Below the pieces are notes generated by a model that saw only the letters and a list, made by a program, of their open reading frames with translations, did no database searches and was not told the origin of the DNA. From positions 16,910 through 80,909 of the forward strand of contig JBFWYD010000051.1 in assembly GCA_050186825.1 (NCBI GenBank): DNA of 64,000 bases, given 5' to 3'. This stretch comes from NORP233 sp050186825 (GTDB lineage: Bacteria; Planctomycetota; J058). Position numbers and translations under genes: made by a program. This document shows, piece after piece, positions 43,801 to 51,042 of this stretch (positions are counted from its first letter, which is position 1; every line of letters starts with the position of its first letter).

Positions 43801-46572
43801 GCCGAGGGCCTGGACGGGCGGCGGCTGAGCGGGCGCTACGGCGGCGCCGAGCCGCGCGCCGCGCTCGACCTCCCCGGCGCCGTCGCCCCGCGGGCGCTCG
43901 TCGCGCAGGGGGCCTCGGCCGCGCTCTTCGACCCCGACGGCCGCTACTGCGCCTGGAGGGCGCGCGAGCGCGGCTGGCGCGAGCAGAAGCTCCCCAACGA
44001 GGCGCCCTACTACCTACCCTGGACCTTCATCCACCTCCTGCGCCCGCGCGACCCCGCGGGCTCGGCGGCCCTGCGCGCCGTGAGCGAGACGACCGCGGCG
44101 GCCCTGCTCGCCGCGGCCCGCGCCGATCGCGAGGCGGGCGGCCCGGCGCGGCCCCGCACCCTGGAGGCCATGGCGGCGGAGCTCCCCGCGGTCCGGGACC
44201 CGGGCCTGCAGATGGCCGTGCTGCGTCAGGTCGACCTGGCCGCGGGCCTGAGCGACCTCCTGGCGCGGCACGTGGCCGCCGCCGACCCCGCGGCCCAGCC
44301 TGCGGCGGAGGAAGGCGCCCCGCCCAGCGCCGCGCGAGAGCCCGTGGTCGACTCGGACGTGCAGGGCTACGTGCAGGACCTGACCCGCGGCGCCTTCGGC
44401 TGGGGCTATGGCGGCAAGGTCGAGGCCCAGTGGCGCGCGGTCGGACGCTTCTTCGCCACGGGCGCACGCCCTGCCGACGCCGCGCGCGCGAGCGACGACG
44501 ACGACGACGACGACGACGAGCGGACCGGTGAGGTGCAGGACCTCGACACCCTGGCCGGGGGCGGCTTCACCGTGGCTACAGCGGCGACCGGGACCGCCGC
44601 CCCGACCGCCATCACAGCGCCCAAGGCCCCCCAGCACGCGCCGCCCGCCCTGCCGCCCTCACAGGTGGTGTGGGAGGACCTACTCGGGCGGATCGGCGCG
44701 GTGGCCTATCGCGCGGCCAGCCCGGGGCGTAACGACGAGGAGCGAGCGGGCCTGCTCAAGCTGGTCGAGGCCTGGGCCGAGGCCCCCTTCGCCGCGCTGC
44801 CCGGGCGGCTGCGGCGCGTGTCCCTGCGCTGGAGCGCGGCCCCGCGGCTCGGCTTCGACTGGCCCAAGGACGAAGACGGCGACGCACAGGCGCTGACGAC
44901 CGTCGCCGAGTGGGAGGGCAACCGCTACTTCATCCGCGCCGACGGCACGACGGCCCAGGGCCCGATCGAGGCGCGCGTGCTGGAGTACGCCCCAGACGGA
45001 GCGTTCCGCGACCTGCCCGGCGCCGAGGTCGAGGCGCGCGAGCCGCTCGAGCCCGGCTGCGAGCAGGGTTGGGGGACGCCCGCGGAGCTGCGGGCGCTGG
45101 CGGCGCGGGTGCGCGAGCGCGGCCCCTGGACCGTCTCCAAGGAGGCCGCAGCCGCCTTGGCCGAGGCCACCGGCCTCTCGCGCGCCGAGGCCGCGCTGCT
45201 CGACCTCGGCCTGCCGCGCAGCGGCTACGACAAGAACTTCCTGCCCAAGGAGGTGCGCGAGGCGCTCGGCCTCAAGGTCAACGAGGCGGCCGCGGCGCGC
45301 GAGGCGCTCAAGGAGGTCGAGCCGCTCCAGCGCGCGCGCGCGCTGGCGGGCGCCTTCCCGGCCGCGGCCGGCAGGCTCGCCGGCGAGGTCGCGCCCGAGG
45401 CGACGGCGGCCGCGCTGGGCAGCGCCTGGCTGGCCGTGCGCGGGCGCGCGGTCTCGATCCCCGAGGACCTGGTGCTCCTGGTCGACAAGTGGCTGCGCGG
45501 GAGCGCGCGCGCCTACCTGAACGAGCTGCTCGCGCCCGGGAGCGAGGCGGCCTTCCGCCGCGAGCGGCCCTGCACCTTCGACGCCGACGGCGACCTCGAG
45601 TGCGGCGGCGGCTTCGGCGACGAGGAGCTGATCGGGGCCGTGCAGGCGATCCCCCTCCTGTTCTCGCTCCTCCCCGTGGGCGAGCCGGCGCGCGCGGCGC
45701 TGCCGGGCTTCCTCGAGCGGGTGCGCGCGGCGGTCGCGGACCCCGGCCTGCTGATCGGGACCGGGCACCCCGTGAACCTCTACGACGGCGACCAGGATGC
45801 GCGCGGGGCGCGCATCGACGCCTTCCTGACCAGCCTGGGCGGCGAGCCCTTCCAGCCGCCCAAGGCGCCGCCCGAGGTCACGGGCCGCGACGACGGGGTG
45901 GTGGTGGCGATCAAGCGCAGCCAGCCCTGGAACCCCCTGTTCGTGGCCTGGCGCCCCGCGCGCTGGCTGGCGCGGCGCGACCACCCGATCCTCCCCCAGC
46001 TCGACGCGCACCAGGCCGAGTGGCGCGGATCGCTCACACCCTTCCGCGCCGTCGAGCGCCTGTTCTCGGCGGACCTCGACGCCTTCGCGGCGCGCGTGCG
46101 CGACACGCCCGTCCCCGCGGGCGGCTTCGAGGCCAACCCGCTGCTCTCCAGCCCCGAGCTAGTCGCGCGCGTGCGCGCCCGCGCCGGCCTGGGCGCCGAG
46201 GCCGCCGCGCTCTACCTCCAGCTCCTGACCCTGAGCGCGCCGACGAGCAAGGAGGTCCAGCGGCTGAACGGCTGGAGCGCGAAGGTCTACAAGGCGGCGG
46301 CCGACGAGCTCGCGGCCAAGGAGCTGGTGATCGTCGGCAAGCGCGCGCGCGCCGGGCGCGAGCACTTCCTCCCTGGCGGCTGGGAGGACCGCTCGGCCCC
46401 CGAGCTCCCGCTCGAGACCTGGAAGCTGCCGCTCTACGGCCAGGAGCCGCGCGCGCAGCAGCATGGGCGGGCCACGCTGCTGATCCCGCCCGTGCCCCTG
46501 CACCTGCTGTTCGCGCGGGCCTGGGAGCGGGTCGAGCAGGGCGACGCCCCGGCCTTCACGGAGGTCTCGTGA
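40888..46572 (+). CDS. 1894-aa protein with histone-H1-like tail, partner of MoxR ATPase
   Basis: The ATG at 40888 has GGAGGAG upstream within the previous gene's last codons. Residues 1-~150 are Lys/Ala/Pro/Thr repeats of the histone H1/AlgP type (AAKKAPAKKAPATKAPAKKA-like), probably binding DNA. The next ~1000 residues are helical with a beta-rich middle (residues ~760-1050). A run of eight Asp lies near 1203. The C-terminal third (TGLSRAEAALLDLGLPRSGY, NFLPKEVREALGLKVNEA; GTGHPVNLYDGD) resembles the large proteins encoded beside MoxR ATPases in actinobacteria; recalled, not searched. It overlaps the MoxR gene by 4 bp. It may be a nucleoid-tethered substrate or effector of the ATPase. No enzymatic motif is recognised. 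Confidence 0.8.
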   Translation: MAAKKKAAAKEAPAKEKAATKTAAAKKAAGTKAPATKAPAKKAATKAATQKAPATKKAPAKKAPATKAPAKKAPAKKAPAKKAATKAPVTKAATKKAPAKRAHVTKAATREAATKKAPAKKAPATKAATKKVATKKAPAQMAPAQEAPAAQRAPAAKKAPASQQVATRQQAATVFTQRTAPPPPSDSGAGAVTHSPTERRLLAGGLLPLDAGAELSDGRHVDQVSARRYRHPALAAPVVRLVADAVAPGEDLTQELLGFEAPEVVGPLALQRRRALGFPGWALVHHPAKAKYALRVVKDLERAAKRAHTKPGEARDLVLECAKQLSEAFPAFLPTFYEEAGRAFIAAGNTTYAAQLFGKAREAEQSYGLERDLGRVAGVALEFALAGALTIKALSTYAADLAAEADPDVAYLHFRELCLRRARGGLPPWPAMQKDLKRLAERAGRDVPAEERAFLRALLRAGAALARAAGGFWTSYRAPLLALCAEDPSARGALLELFPAEGGNERFGWWLELLDETGALEALASAPDVELPPGTLPPGGAAAWFNGALAWARGYRTVAPALLFSLLRGAAPRLRAQGVALVFHRGRTRWDRGVDLDLLDLALELGLPVATPGADETPSFDLGTWASPPEEQRDERPRDPLHAAAQPRWRALLATAVGEAMGEAAFEEAARGKAGLRALREEWLARRLSELASGGLPDVREGLEQLVARTRAATFAEFPAYLPRLAAVDLAAALARSLRTGSLHELCWPALEAAVDELRAGPGEDYVFSGSFPRAIASDGLRALVVGPAGRELEHELRVPAGAQLTDLRFVGGELFVRYRTRDWKHLAYWSGAPDDAFEVGHGYGSPSVREGVVVLEDGASSWGESATAVRDRIAPSGQGNGLVTDGQTWWKYAWSPPHQEWRLLEFEPRSGKEGRASLPRWYEEFSEPGWKLDPSDCALHPSPPGSPLGLRDGLFGWRVRVWAEVPERVEAEGLDGRRLSGRYGGAEPRAALDLPGAVAPRALVAQGASAALFDPDGRYCAWRARERGWREQKLPNEAPYYLPWTFIHLLRPRDPAGSAALRAVSETTAAALLAAARADREAGGPARPRTLEAMAAELPAVRDPGLQMAVLRQVDLAAGLSDLLARHVAAADPAAQPAAEEGAPPSAAREPVVDSDVQGYVQDLTRGAFGWGYGGKVEAQWRAVGRFFATGARPADAARASDDDDDDDDERTGEVQDLDTLAGGGFTVATAATGTAAPTAITAPKAPQHAPPALPPSQVVWEDLLGRIGAVAYRAASPGRNDEERAGLLKLVEAWAEAPFAALPGRLRRVSLRWSAAPRLGFDWPKDEDGDAQALTTVAEWEGNRYFIRADGTTAQGPIEARVLEYAPDGAFRDLPGAEVEAREPLEPGCEQGWGTPAELRALAARVRERGPWTVSKEAAAALAEATGLSRAEAALLDLGLPRSGYDKNFLPKEVREALGLKVNEAAAAREALKEVEPLQRARALAGAFPAAAGRLAGEVAPEATAAALGSAWLAVRGRAVSIPEDLVLLVDKWLRGSARAYLNELLAPGSEAAFRRERPCTFDADGDLECGGGFGDEELIGAVQAIPLLFSLLPVGEPARAALPGFLERVRAAVADPGLLIGTGHPVNLYDGDQDARGARIDAFLTSLGGEPFQPPKAPPEVTGRDDGVVVAIKRSQPWNPLFVAWRPARWLARRDHPILPQLDAHQAEWRGSLTPFRAVERLFSADLDAFAARVRDTPVPAGGFEANPLLSSPELVARVRARAGLGAEAAALYLQLLTLSAPTSKEVQRLNGWSAKVYKAAADELAAKELVIVGKRARAGREHFLPGGWEDRSAPELPLETWKLPLYGQEPRAQQHGRATLLIPPVPLHLLFARAWERVEQGDAPAFTEVS
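40900..41340 (+). repeat. Degenerate 9/18-bp repeats encoding the Lys/Ala/Pro tail
   Basis: Units such as GCGCCCGCGAAGAAGGCG are repeated with small changes through about 440 bp. They encode AP(A/T)KKA-like peptides. Copy number probably varies, as in other bacterial H1-like tails; the array stays in frame. Confidence 0.9.
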
Positions 46573-47834
46573 GCGAGGGGAAGAAGAAGGCCCCGCGGCG
46601 CAAGGCGACCAGGGAGGCGGCGCCGTCCGCCGAGCCGGCCGGCGCCTCGGCCGCCGCCACCGCTCCGAGCGACGCGGCTCGTGGCGACGTGCAGCGCGAG
46701 CCGCTCGAGGAGCGCTTCGCCGCGGAGCTCGCCTTCCTCGCGGCCTGGGACGCGGGCCCCCGGCCGCCCGGCTGGCGGCTGACGCCGCGGGCCGTGGTGA
46801 CCTTCGTGACCGGCAGCCGCGACCCGCTCACGCTCGAGGGCGGCCCAGCCGACCTGCCGCGCCGGCTCGCGATCGAGCCCAAGTTCGTGGGGCAGCGCGC
46901 GCTGGTCGAGCGCTGCGTGGTCACGCTGGCGGGCGAGCGCGGGCTGCTGCTCGTGGGCGAGCCGGGCACGGCCAAGTCGCTCCTGAGCGAGCTCCTGGCC
47001 GCGGCGGTGTGCGGCACGAGCGCGCTGACCGTCCAGGGCACGGCGGGCACCAGCGAGGAGCACCTGCGCTACGGCTGGAACTACTCGCTCCTGATCGCGC
47101 GCGGCCCGCATCCGGAGGCGCTGGTCCCGAGCCCGGTGCTCACGGCCATGCGGACCGGCGCGATCGCGCGCGTCGAGGAGGTGACCCGCTGCCTGCCCGA
47201 GGTCCAGGACGCGCTGGTCTCGCTCCTCTCCGAGCGCCGCCTGGCGATCCCCGAGCTCCCGGACGGCCCGCGCGCGCGCCAGGAGCTGGCCCGCCCCGGG
47301 TTCAACCTGATCGCCACCGCCAACCTCCGCGACCGCGGCGTCTCCGAGATGAGCTCGGCCTTGAAGCGCCGCTTCAACTTCGAGGTGGTCGAGCCGATCG
47401 CGGACCTCGCGGCCGAGGTCGCGCTGGTCAAGCGCCAGGCCACCCAGGCGCTGGAGCGAGTCGGCCGCCCCCTCGGCCTCGACGACGCCCTGCTCGAGAC
47501 CCTGGTCACCGCCTTCCGCGACCTGCGCGAGGGCCGCTCGGTCGAGGGCTGGGCGGTGGAGAGGCCGAGCACGGTCATGAGCACGGCCGAGGCCGTGGGC
47601 GTGGCCACCTCGCTCGCGCTCGAGGGCGCCTTCCTGGGCCAGGGGCGCGACCCCGCCAGCTCGCTCCCGGGCTACCTGCTGGGCGTGGTCCAGAAGGACG
47701 AACCCAAGGACCGCGGCCGCCTGCTCGCCTACTGGGACGGCGCCGTGAAGCGCCGCGCCGACGCGAGCCAGTCGCGGATCTGGCGCCAGCTCTACGAGCT
47801 GCGCGCCGCCCTCGAGGCCGGGCCAGCGGGGTGA
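46569..47834 (+). CDS. MoxR-type AAA+ ATPase (YehL-like)
   Basis: The 421-aa protein starts at a GTG overlapping the previous stop (GTGA). A basic N-terminal tail (MSEGKKKAPRRKATREA) leads to an AAA+ domain of MoxR type: FVGQRALVERCVVTLAGERG, Walker A LLVGEPGTAKSLLSELLA, Walker B/E region AIARVEEVTRCLPEVQDALV, sensor 1 FNLIATANLRDRGVSEM, then SALKRRFNFEVV. MoxR ATPases usually work as chaperones with a von Willebrand factor A partner. Here the partners are a DUF4132 protein and the 1894-aa protein; no vWA, DUF5682 or SWIM gene follows. In E. coli, yehL lies in the same region as yehI and a vWA gene, so this may be a reduced version of that system. Confidence 0.9.
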   Translation: MSEGKKKAPRRKATREAAPSAEPAGASAAATAPSDAARGDVQREPLEERFAAELAFLAAWDAGPRPPGWRLTPRAVVTFVTGSRDPLTLEGGPADLPRRLAIEPKFVGQRALVERCVVTLAGERGLLLVGEPGTAKSLLSELLAAAVCGTSALTVQGTAGTSEEHLRYGWNYSLLIARGPHPEALVPSPVLTAMRTGAIARVEEVTRCLPEVQDALVSLLSERRLAIPELPDGPRARQELARPGFNLIATANLRDRGVSEMSSALKRRFNFEVVEPIADLAAEVALVKRQATQALERVGRPLGLDDALLETLVTAFRDLREGRSVEGWAVERPSTVMSTAEAVGVATSLALEGAFLGQGRDPASSLPGYLLGVVQKDEPKDRGRLLAYWDGAVKRRADASQSRIWRQLYELRAALEAGPAG

Positions 47835-47883
47835 ATGGCGAGGGGCGGCTCCAGCGCTGTCGGAGAGCGATCGGAAGCTCGGG

Positions 47884-48249
47884 CTAGGCTGCCCGCATGC
47901 CCGCTCCCCTGGACGACGAAGAGCACGACATCGGGCAGCACGACCGCCCGCGCAAGCGGCGCCGATCGCGCTCGCGGCGCCGCCCCGCGGAGCGGGCAGA
48001 CGAGGAGCCTCCCGCGCGGGCCTCGGGCCGGACCAAGCTCGAGGACGAGCCCGGCCCGGTCGGGATGTTCGTCTCGCCTTCGCGCTCGAGCTCGACGCGG
48101 AACAGCTTGTCCATCAGCCGGGACAGGGCAGGGAGCTCCTTGTCCTCGGCCCTGATGCTGCGGATCGACGCCCCGAGCACGAGCGCCGCGAAGGCCTCCG
48201 GCACCTCACGCAGGAGCGCCTTCGCCGCGATATCCGGCTCACTGGCCAC
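47884..48249 (-). pseudogene. Truncated Rpn/PD-(D/E)XK-like nuclease family 5' fragment
   Basis: From GTG 48247-48249, with AGGAGAGG about ten bases upstream, the first ~60 residues (EPDIAAKALLREVPEAFAAL, then ELPALSRLMDKLFRVELE) match the N-terminal pattern of Rpn-like/DUF4351 nuclease-family proteins, whose core would continue with a HLEFQ-type motif. That core is absent: after GET the sequence becomes Ser/Arg-rich and reads antisense to the plus-strand fragment at 47897. The ORF closes at 47884. The family is usually 200-300 aa long, so at least two thirds is missing. The break lies near 48065. Confidence 0.5.
47897..48065 (+). pseudogene. Truncated 5' gene fragment, basic/acidic N-terminus
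   Basis: An ATG at 47897 with TAGGCT (47885-47890) just before it opens a reading frame with coding-like composition: MPAPLDDEEHDIGQHDRP, then Arg/Lys-rich, then GRTKLEDEPGPVG. Beyond about 48065 the frame (open to 48493) loses coding character and reads antisense through the start of another gene. I read this as the first ~55 codons of a gene cut off at a junction near 48065. It could instead be a genuine small ORF with a random tail; confidence is low. Confidence 0.4.
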
Positions 48250-48375
48250 TGGCCTCTCCTCAGGGGCGAAGGCTACTCGGCACCGCCGACATTCATGTTC
48301 GGGGTGTGGTCGGGGGGAGCGGCCGACGGACGACTCGACTGGCTCGCGCCCGGCGACGCCGCTACTCTCCCCCTC

Positions 48376-48615
48376 GTGGGGCGGAGCAGGGCGCGCAGGA
48401 TCGCGGCGGCGCTGCTGGCAGGGGTCACCCTGCTGGGGGCTGGCTGCCGGCAGGTGGACTACACCGAGAAGCGGGAGCTCTCGAGCCCGCTGATGCAGCT
48501 CGACGACGACCCCACCGAGGCGCACTTCCGGCGCAAGGCCACCGACTCGCGCGAGGCGAGCGCGGGCGCGCGCGACGGCGGTGGTTCGGCGGGCGGCGGA
48601 TGCGGCTGCTACTGA
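48376..48615 (+). CDS. DUF4266 lipoprotein, 79 aa
   Basis: The GTG at 48376 opens a lipoprotein signal (RIAAALLAGVTLLGAGC, lipobox LGAGC). The mature 50-residue peptide contains VDYTEKRELSSPLMQLDDD, then AHFRRKATDSREAS, and ends in a Gly/Cys-rich tail (GGGCGCY), the pattern of DUF4266 proteins. A TACTCT box (48363-48368) 8 bp before the GTG suggests a leaderless mRNA. Its last 16 bp overlap the start of the DUF3570 gene. The DUF4266-DUF3570 pair is a recurrent one, often near ApbE flavin transferases in other genomes as far as I recall; no apbE gene is visible here. Function unknown. Confidence 0.8.
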   Translation: MGRSRARRIAAALLAGVTLLGAGCRQVDYTEKRELSSPLMQLDDDPTEAHFRRKATDSREASAGARDGGGSAGGGCGCY

Positions 48616-49802
48616 AGCTCGGTCTGGGCCTCGGCCCGGTCCTGGCGCTGGTCCTGGGTCTCGCGACCGGGGCCCGCGCCGACGAGGCGGTGGCGCCGGT
48701 CGGCTCCCCCGCCGCGGCGCAGCCGGCGGCGCGGCCCACGACCACGGCCCACCTCCGCTTCGGCTACTACGAGCAGAAGGACGGGCACGGGCGGGACGGA
48801 AACCCCTTCCTCGACGAGCACGAGCAGGTGCTCGAGCCCGTGCTCGTGGTCGAGCAGCAGGTGGGCAAGGACAGCGCCTGGACGCTCAAGCTCGCCCACG
48901 ACTACGTGAGCTCGGCCTCGATCGCGCGCCTCGACAACTACCCGACCCAGTCGGGCGCGTCGGCCGACTACTACGCCGGGGTGGACCTCGGCGCGCGGAC
49001 CAAGGTCGGCGAGCAGGTCGGCGTGGCCGCCACCGCGCACGGGGCCTTCGAGCGCGACTACCGCTCGGCCGGCGGGACGGCCGCCGTCTCGTGGGAGAGC
49101 GAGGACAAGAACACGGCGCTCAGCCTGAGCGTGACGGGCTACTACGACACCGTGCTGCGGATCCTCTACAACGGCCGCAACCTCGGCTCGGCCCCGCGCC
49201 GGACGCTGAACCTCGACCTCCAGGTCTACCGGGTCCTGACCCCCTGGCTGCACGGGGAGGTCGGGTACTCCTTCACCCGCCAGTGGGGCTTCCTCGAGAC
49301 CGCCCTCAACTCGGTCGTGCTCGAGCCGCCAGGCGCCTCGCCCAACCCCCTGCTCATCGACTCCTTCCCCGGGGTCGAGGTCACCGAGGCCCTCCCCGGC
49401 CTACGGCTGCGGCACGCCCTGCGGGCCCGGGCCCGGGGGCTGTTCGGGCCGATCGCGCTCGAGCTCGAGCTCCGCGGCTACGTCGACTCCTGGGGGGTCG
49501 AGGCCGGGGAGGTCAGCCCGCGGGCCTTCGCCTGGGTCGTCCCGGACCTGCTCCGGCTGCGCCTGGGCTACCGCTACTACCGCCAGAGCCGGGCCCGCTA
49601 CTTCCGCGAGCGCTTCCCCCAGGAGACCTACCACCGGACCCAGGACTCCGACCTGGCCGCCCTGGACAGCCACACCCTCAGCGCCCAGCTGGCCCTCTAC
49701 CTCGGAGAGCGGTGGCGCCTGGACTTGAGCTGCGAATACGTGTGGCGGAGCGACGACCTGGACCAGATCAGGACCTCGGCCGGGATCGGGGCCCGCTTCT
49801 GA
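48600..49802 (+). CDS. DUF3570 outer-membrane beta-barrel protein, 400 aa
   Basis: The ATG at 48600 lies inside the end of the DUF4266 gene, so the two are coupled. A signal peptide (LLLKLGLGLGPVLALVLGLA, then TGARADE) precedes a protein of regular amphipathic strands: HLRFGYYEQKDGHGRDG, AWTLKLAHDYVSSASIARLD, VGYSFTRQWGFLETA, LRLRLGYRYYRQSRARYFRE, ending RLDLSCEYVWRSD and GIGARF with a terminal Phe. This is the DUF3570 barrel pattern. It is probably an outer-membrane pore or sheath component; the biochemical role of the family is not established. It forms a two-gene unit with the lipoprotein. Confidence 0.85.
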   Translation: MRLLLKLGLGLGPVLALVLGLATGARADEAVAPVGSPAAAQPAARPTTTAHLRFGYYEQKDGHGRDGNPFLDEHEQVLEPVLVVEQQVGKDSAWTLKLAHDYVSSASIARLDNYPTQSGASADYYAGVDLGARTKVGEQVGVAATAHGAFERDYRSAGGTAAVSWESEDKNTALSLSVTGYYDTVLRILYNGRNLGSAPRRTLNLDLQVYRVLTPWLHGEVGYSFTRQWGFLETALNSVVLEPPGASPNPLLIDSFPGVEVTEALPGLRLRHALRARARGLFGPIALELELRGYVDSWGVEAGEVSPRAFAWVVPDLLRLRLGYRYYRQSRARYFRERFPQETYHRTQDSDLAALDSHTLSAQLALYLGERWRLDLSCEYVWRSDDLDQIRTSAGIGARF

Positions 49803-49854
49803 AGGGGCCTGGGCTTGTGCTAGGCTTCCTGGCGTTCCCCCCGGAGGTGCGCCC

Positions 49855-50553
49855 GTGGCTTTCAACAAAGCCGGCTTCGTGCTCAACGCGCGCCACAGCC
49901 TCCCCTTCATCAACCAGACCTTCATCCACGTGCGCTGCATCGACGAGCAGGGCAAGGCGCTGGCGGGGCGGCCCTACCAGATCACCCTCCCGGACGGACA
50001 GCTCGTCCGCGGCAAGCTCGACGCGGACGGCTGGGCCAAGCACGACGGGATCAAGCCCGGCGAGTGCGTGTTCAAGCTGCTCGACCCGAAACCCAGCGGC
50101 CCGGACCAGCCGGGGGGCCTCCACTTCATAAACGTCGTGGTCAAGGACGAGGACGGGCGCCCCCTGGTGGGCGAGCCCTTCGTCCTGGGGATCGGCGACG
50201 GGACCGTGCGCCGCGGCGAGCTCGACGCCGAGGGCCGCTGCCTCCAGGAGCGCCTGCCGGGCGGCCCCTGCTTCTTCGCGCTCCGCGGCAACCTCGACTC
50301 CAAGGCCAAGAACGCCCGCCACCTCCGCCTCCAGTTCATGGACGAGGACGGCGAGCCCTTCGCCAAGCGCCCCTTCCAGATCAAGGTCGGCGACCAGGTG
50401 CTCGAGGGCATCACCTCGGACGACGGCCGCGTGATCGCCGACGTCCCGGGCGACCTCGACGACGGCGAGCTCACGATCTGGGTCGACGAGGACAAGAGCG
50501 GCGAGTCCTACACCTGGCCGATCCGGATCTCCGAGGTGGCGCGGGCCAAGTAG
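49855..50553 (+). CDS. Protein of three tandem transthyretin-like repeats, 232 aa
   Basis: Starting at GTG 49855 (GGAGG at 49842-49846), the 232-aa protein consists of three similar ~70-residue units: FIHVRCIDEQGKALAGRPYQ, then DGQLVRGKLDADGWAKH; FINVVVKDEDGRPLVGEPFV, then TVRRGELDAEGRC; and LRLQFMDEDGEPFAKRPFQI, then EGITSDDGRVI. The pattern (xxDExGxPLxGxPFxxxxxDG...GxLDxxGxxxxxxxPG) is like the small beta-sandwich units at the C-termini of VgrG and other type VI secretion proteins, but no T6SS gene is near. No signal peptide is seen. TGCTAGGCT (49818-49826) is a probable extended -10 promoter. It could be a phage- or T6SS-like spike accessory, or a structural protein. Confidence 0.75.
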   Translation: MAFNKAGFVLNARHSLPFINQTFIHVRCIDEQGKALAGRPYQITLPDGQLVRGKLDADGWAKHDGIKPGECVFKLLDPKPSGPDQPGGLHFINVVVKDEDGRPLVGEPFVLGIGDGTVRRGELDAEGRCLQERLPGGPCFFALRGNLDSKAKNARHLRLQFMDEDGEPFAKRPFQIKVGDQVLEGITSDDGRVIADVPGDLDDGELTIWVDEDKSGESYTWPIRISEVARAK

Positions 50554-50607
50554 CACTCCTCCAGCGCGAGCTGACACCGGGCCTGCGTTACCGCCGTCAG
50601 GGGAGCC

Positions 50608-51042
50608 ATGGAAGACCTCGTCGTGAAGCCCGGCCTGACCCTCCCTGCGGCCGCCCTCGAGCTGAGCGCCGCCCGCTCGGGCGGGCCCGGCGGTCAGCAC
50701 GTGAACAAGACCAGCAGCAAGGTCGTGGTCAAGCTCGACCTCGAGGCCTGCGGCGAGGCCCTGAGCGATGCGCAGCGCGCGCGGCTGCGCACGCGCGTCC
50801 CGCCCCGCTTCCAAACGCAGGACGGGCGCGTGCTGGTGGTCACCTGCGACGAGCACCGCGACCAGCTGCGCAACCGCGAGGACGCCCTGGCCAAGCTGGC
50901 CGAGGTGCTGCGCGAGGCGCTCAAGCGCCCCAAGACGCGGCTGGCGACCAAGCCCACCCGCGCCTCGCAGGAGCGGCGGCTCAAGCAGAAGGACGCCAAG
51001 GGGAAGAAGAAGCAGGACCGCCGGCGCAGCGACTGGGACTGA
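50608..51042 (+). CDS. arfB: Peptidyl-tRNA hydrolase ArfB (release-factor-like rescue factor)
   Basis: The 144-aa protein carries the GGQ motif in its family context, ARSGGPGGQHVNKTSSKVVV (residues ~16-35), and a basic C-terminal tail (TRLATKPTRASQERRLKQKD, then KGKKKQDRRRSDWD) that in ArfB enters the mRNA channel of the stalled ribosome. It is too short for a standard RF1/RF2 and lacks codon-recognition domains. ArfB releases nascent chains from ribosomes stalled without a stop codon. The ATG start is 20 bp after a CGTCAGGGGAG stretch that supplies the ribosome site. It ends directly at the stop of the convergent kinase gene, with no intergenic base. Confidence 0.93.
   Translation: MEDLVVKPGLTLPAAALELSAARSGGPGGQHVNKTSSKVVVKLDLEACGEALSDAQRARLRTRVPPRFQTQDGRVLVVTCDEHRDQLRNREDALAKLAEVLREALKRPKTRLATKPTRASQERRLKQKDAKGKKKQDRRRSDWD

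Noticed and set aside
44496..44520. Microsatellite encoding eight Asp in the MoxR partner, as a possible frameshift switch
   Set aside because: The repeat is a trinucleotide (GAC), so slippage keeps the frame and cannot switch the gene off.
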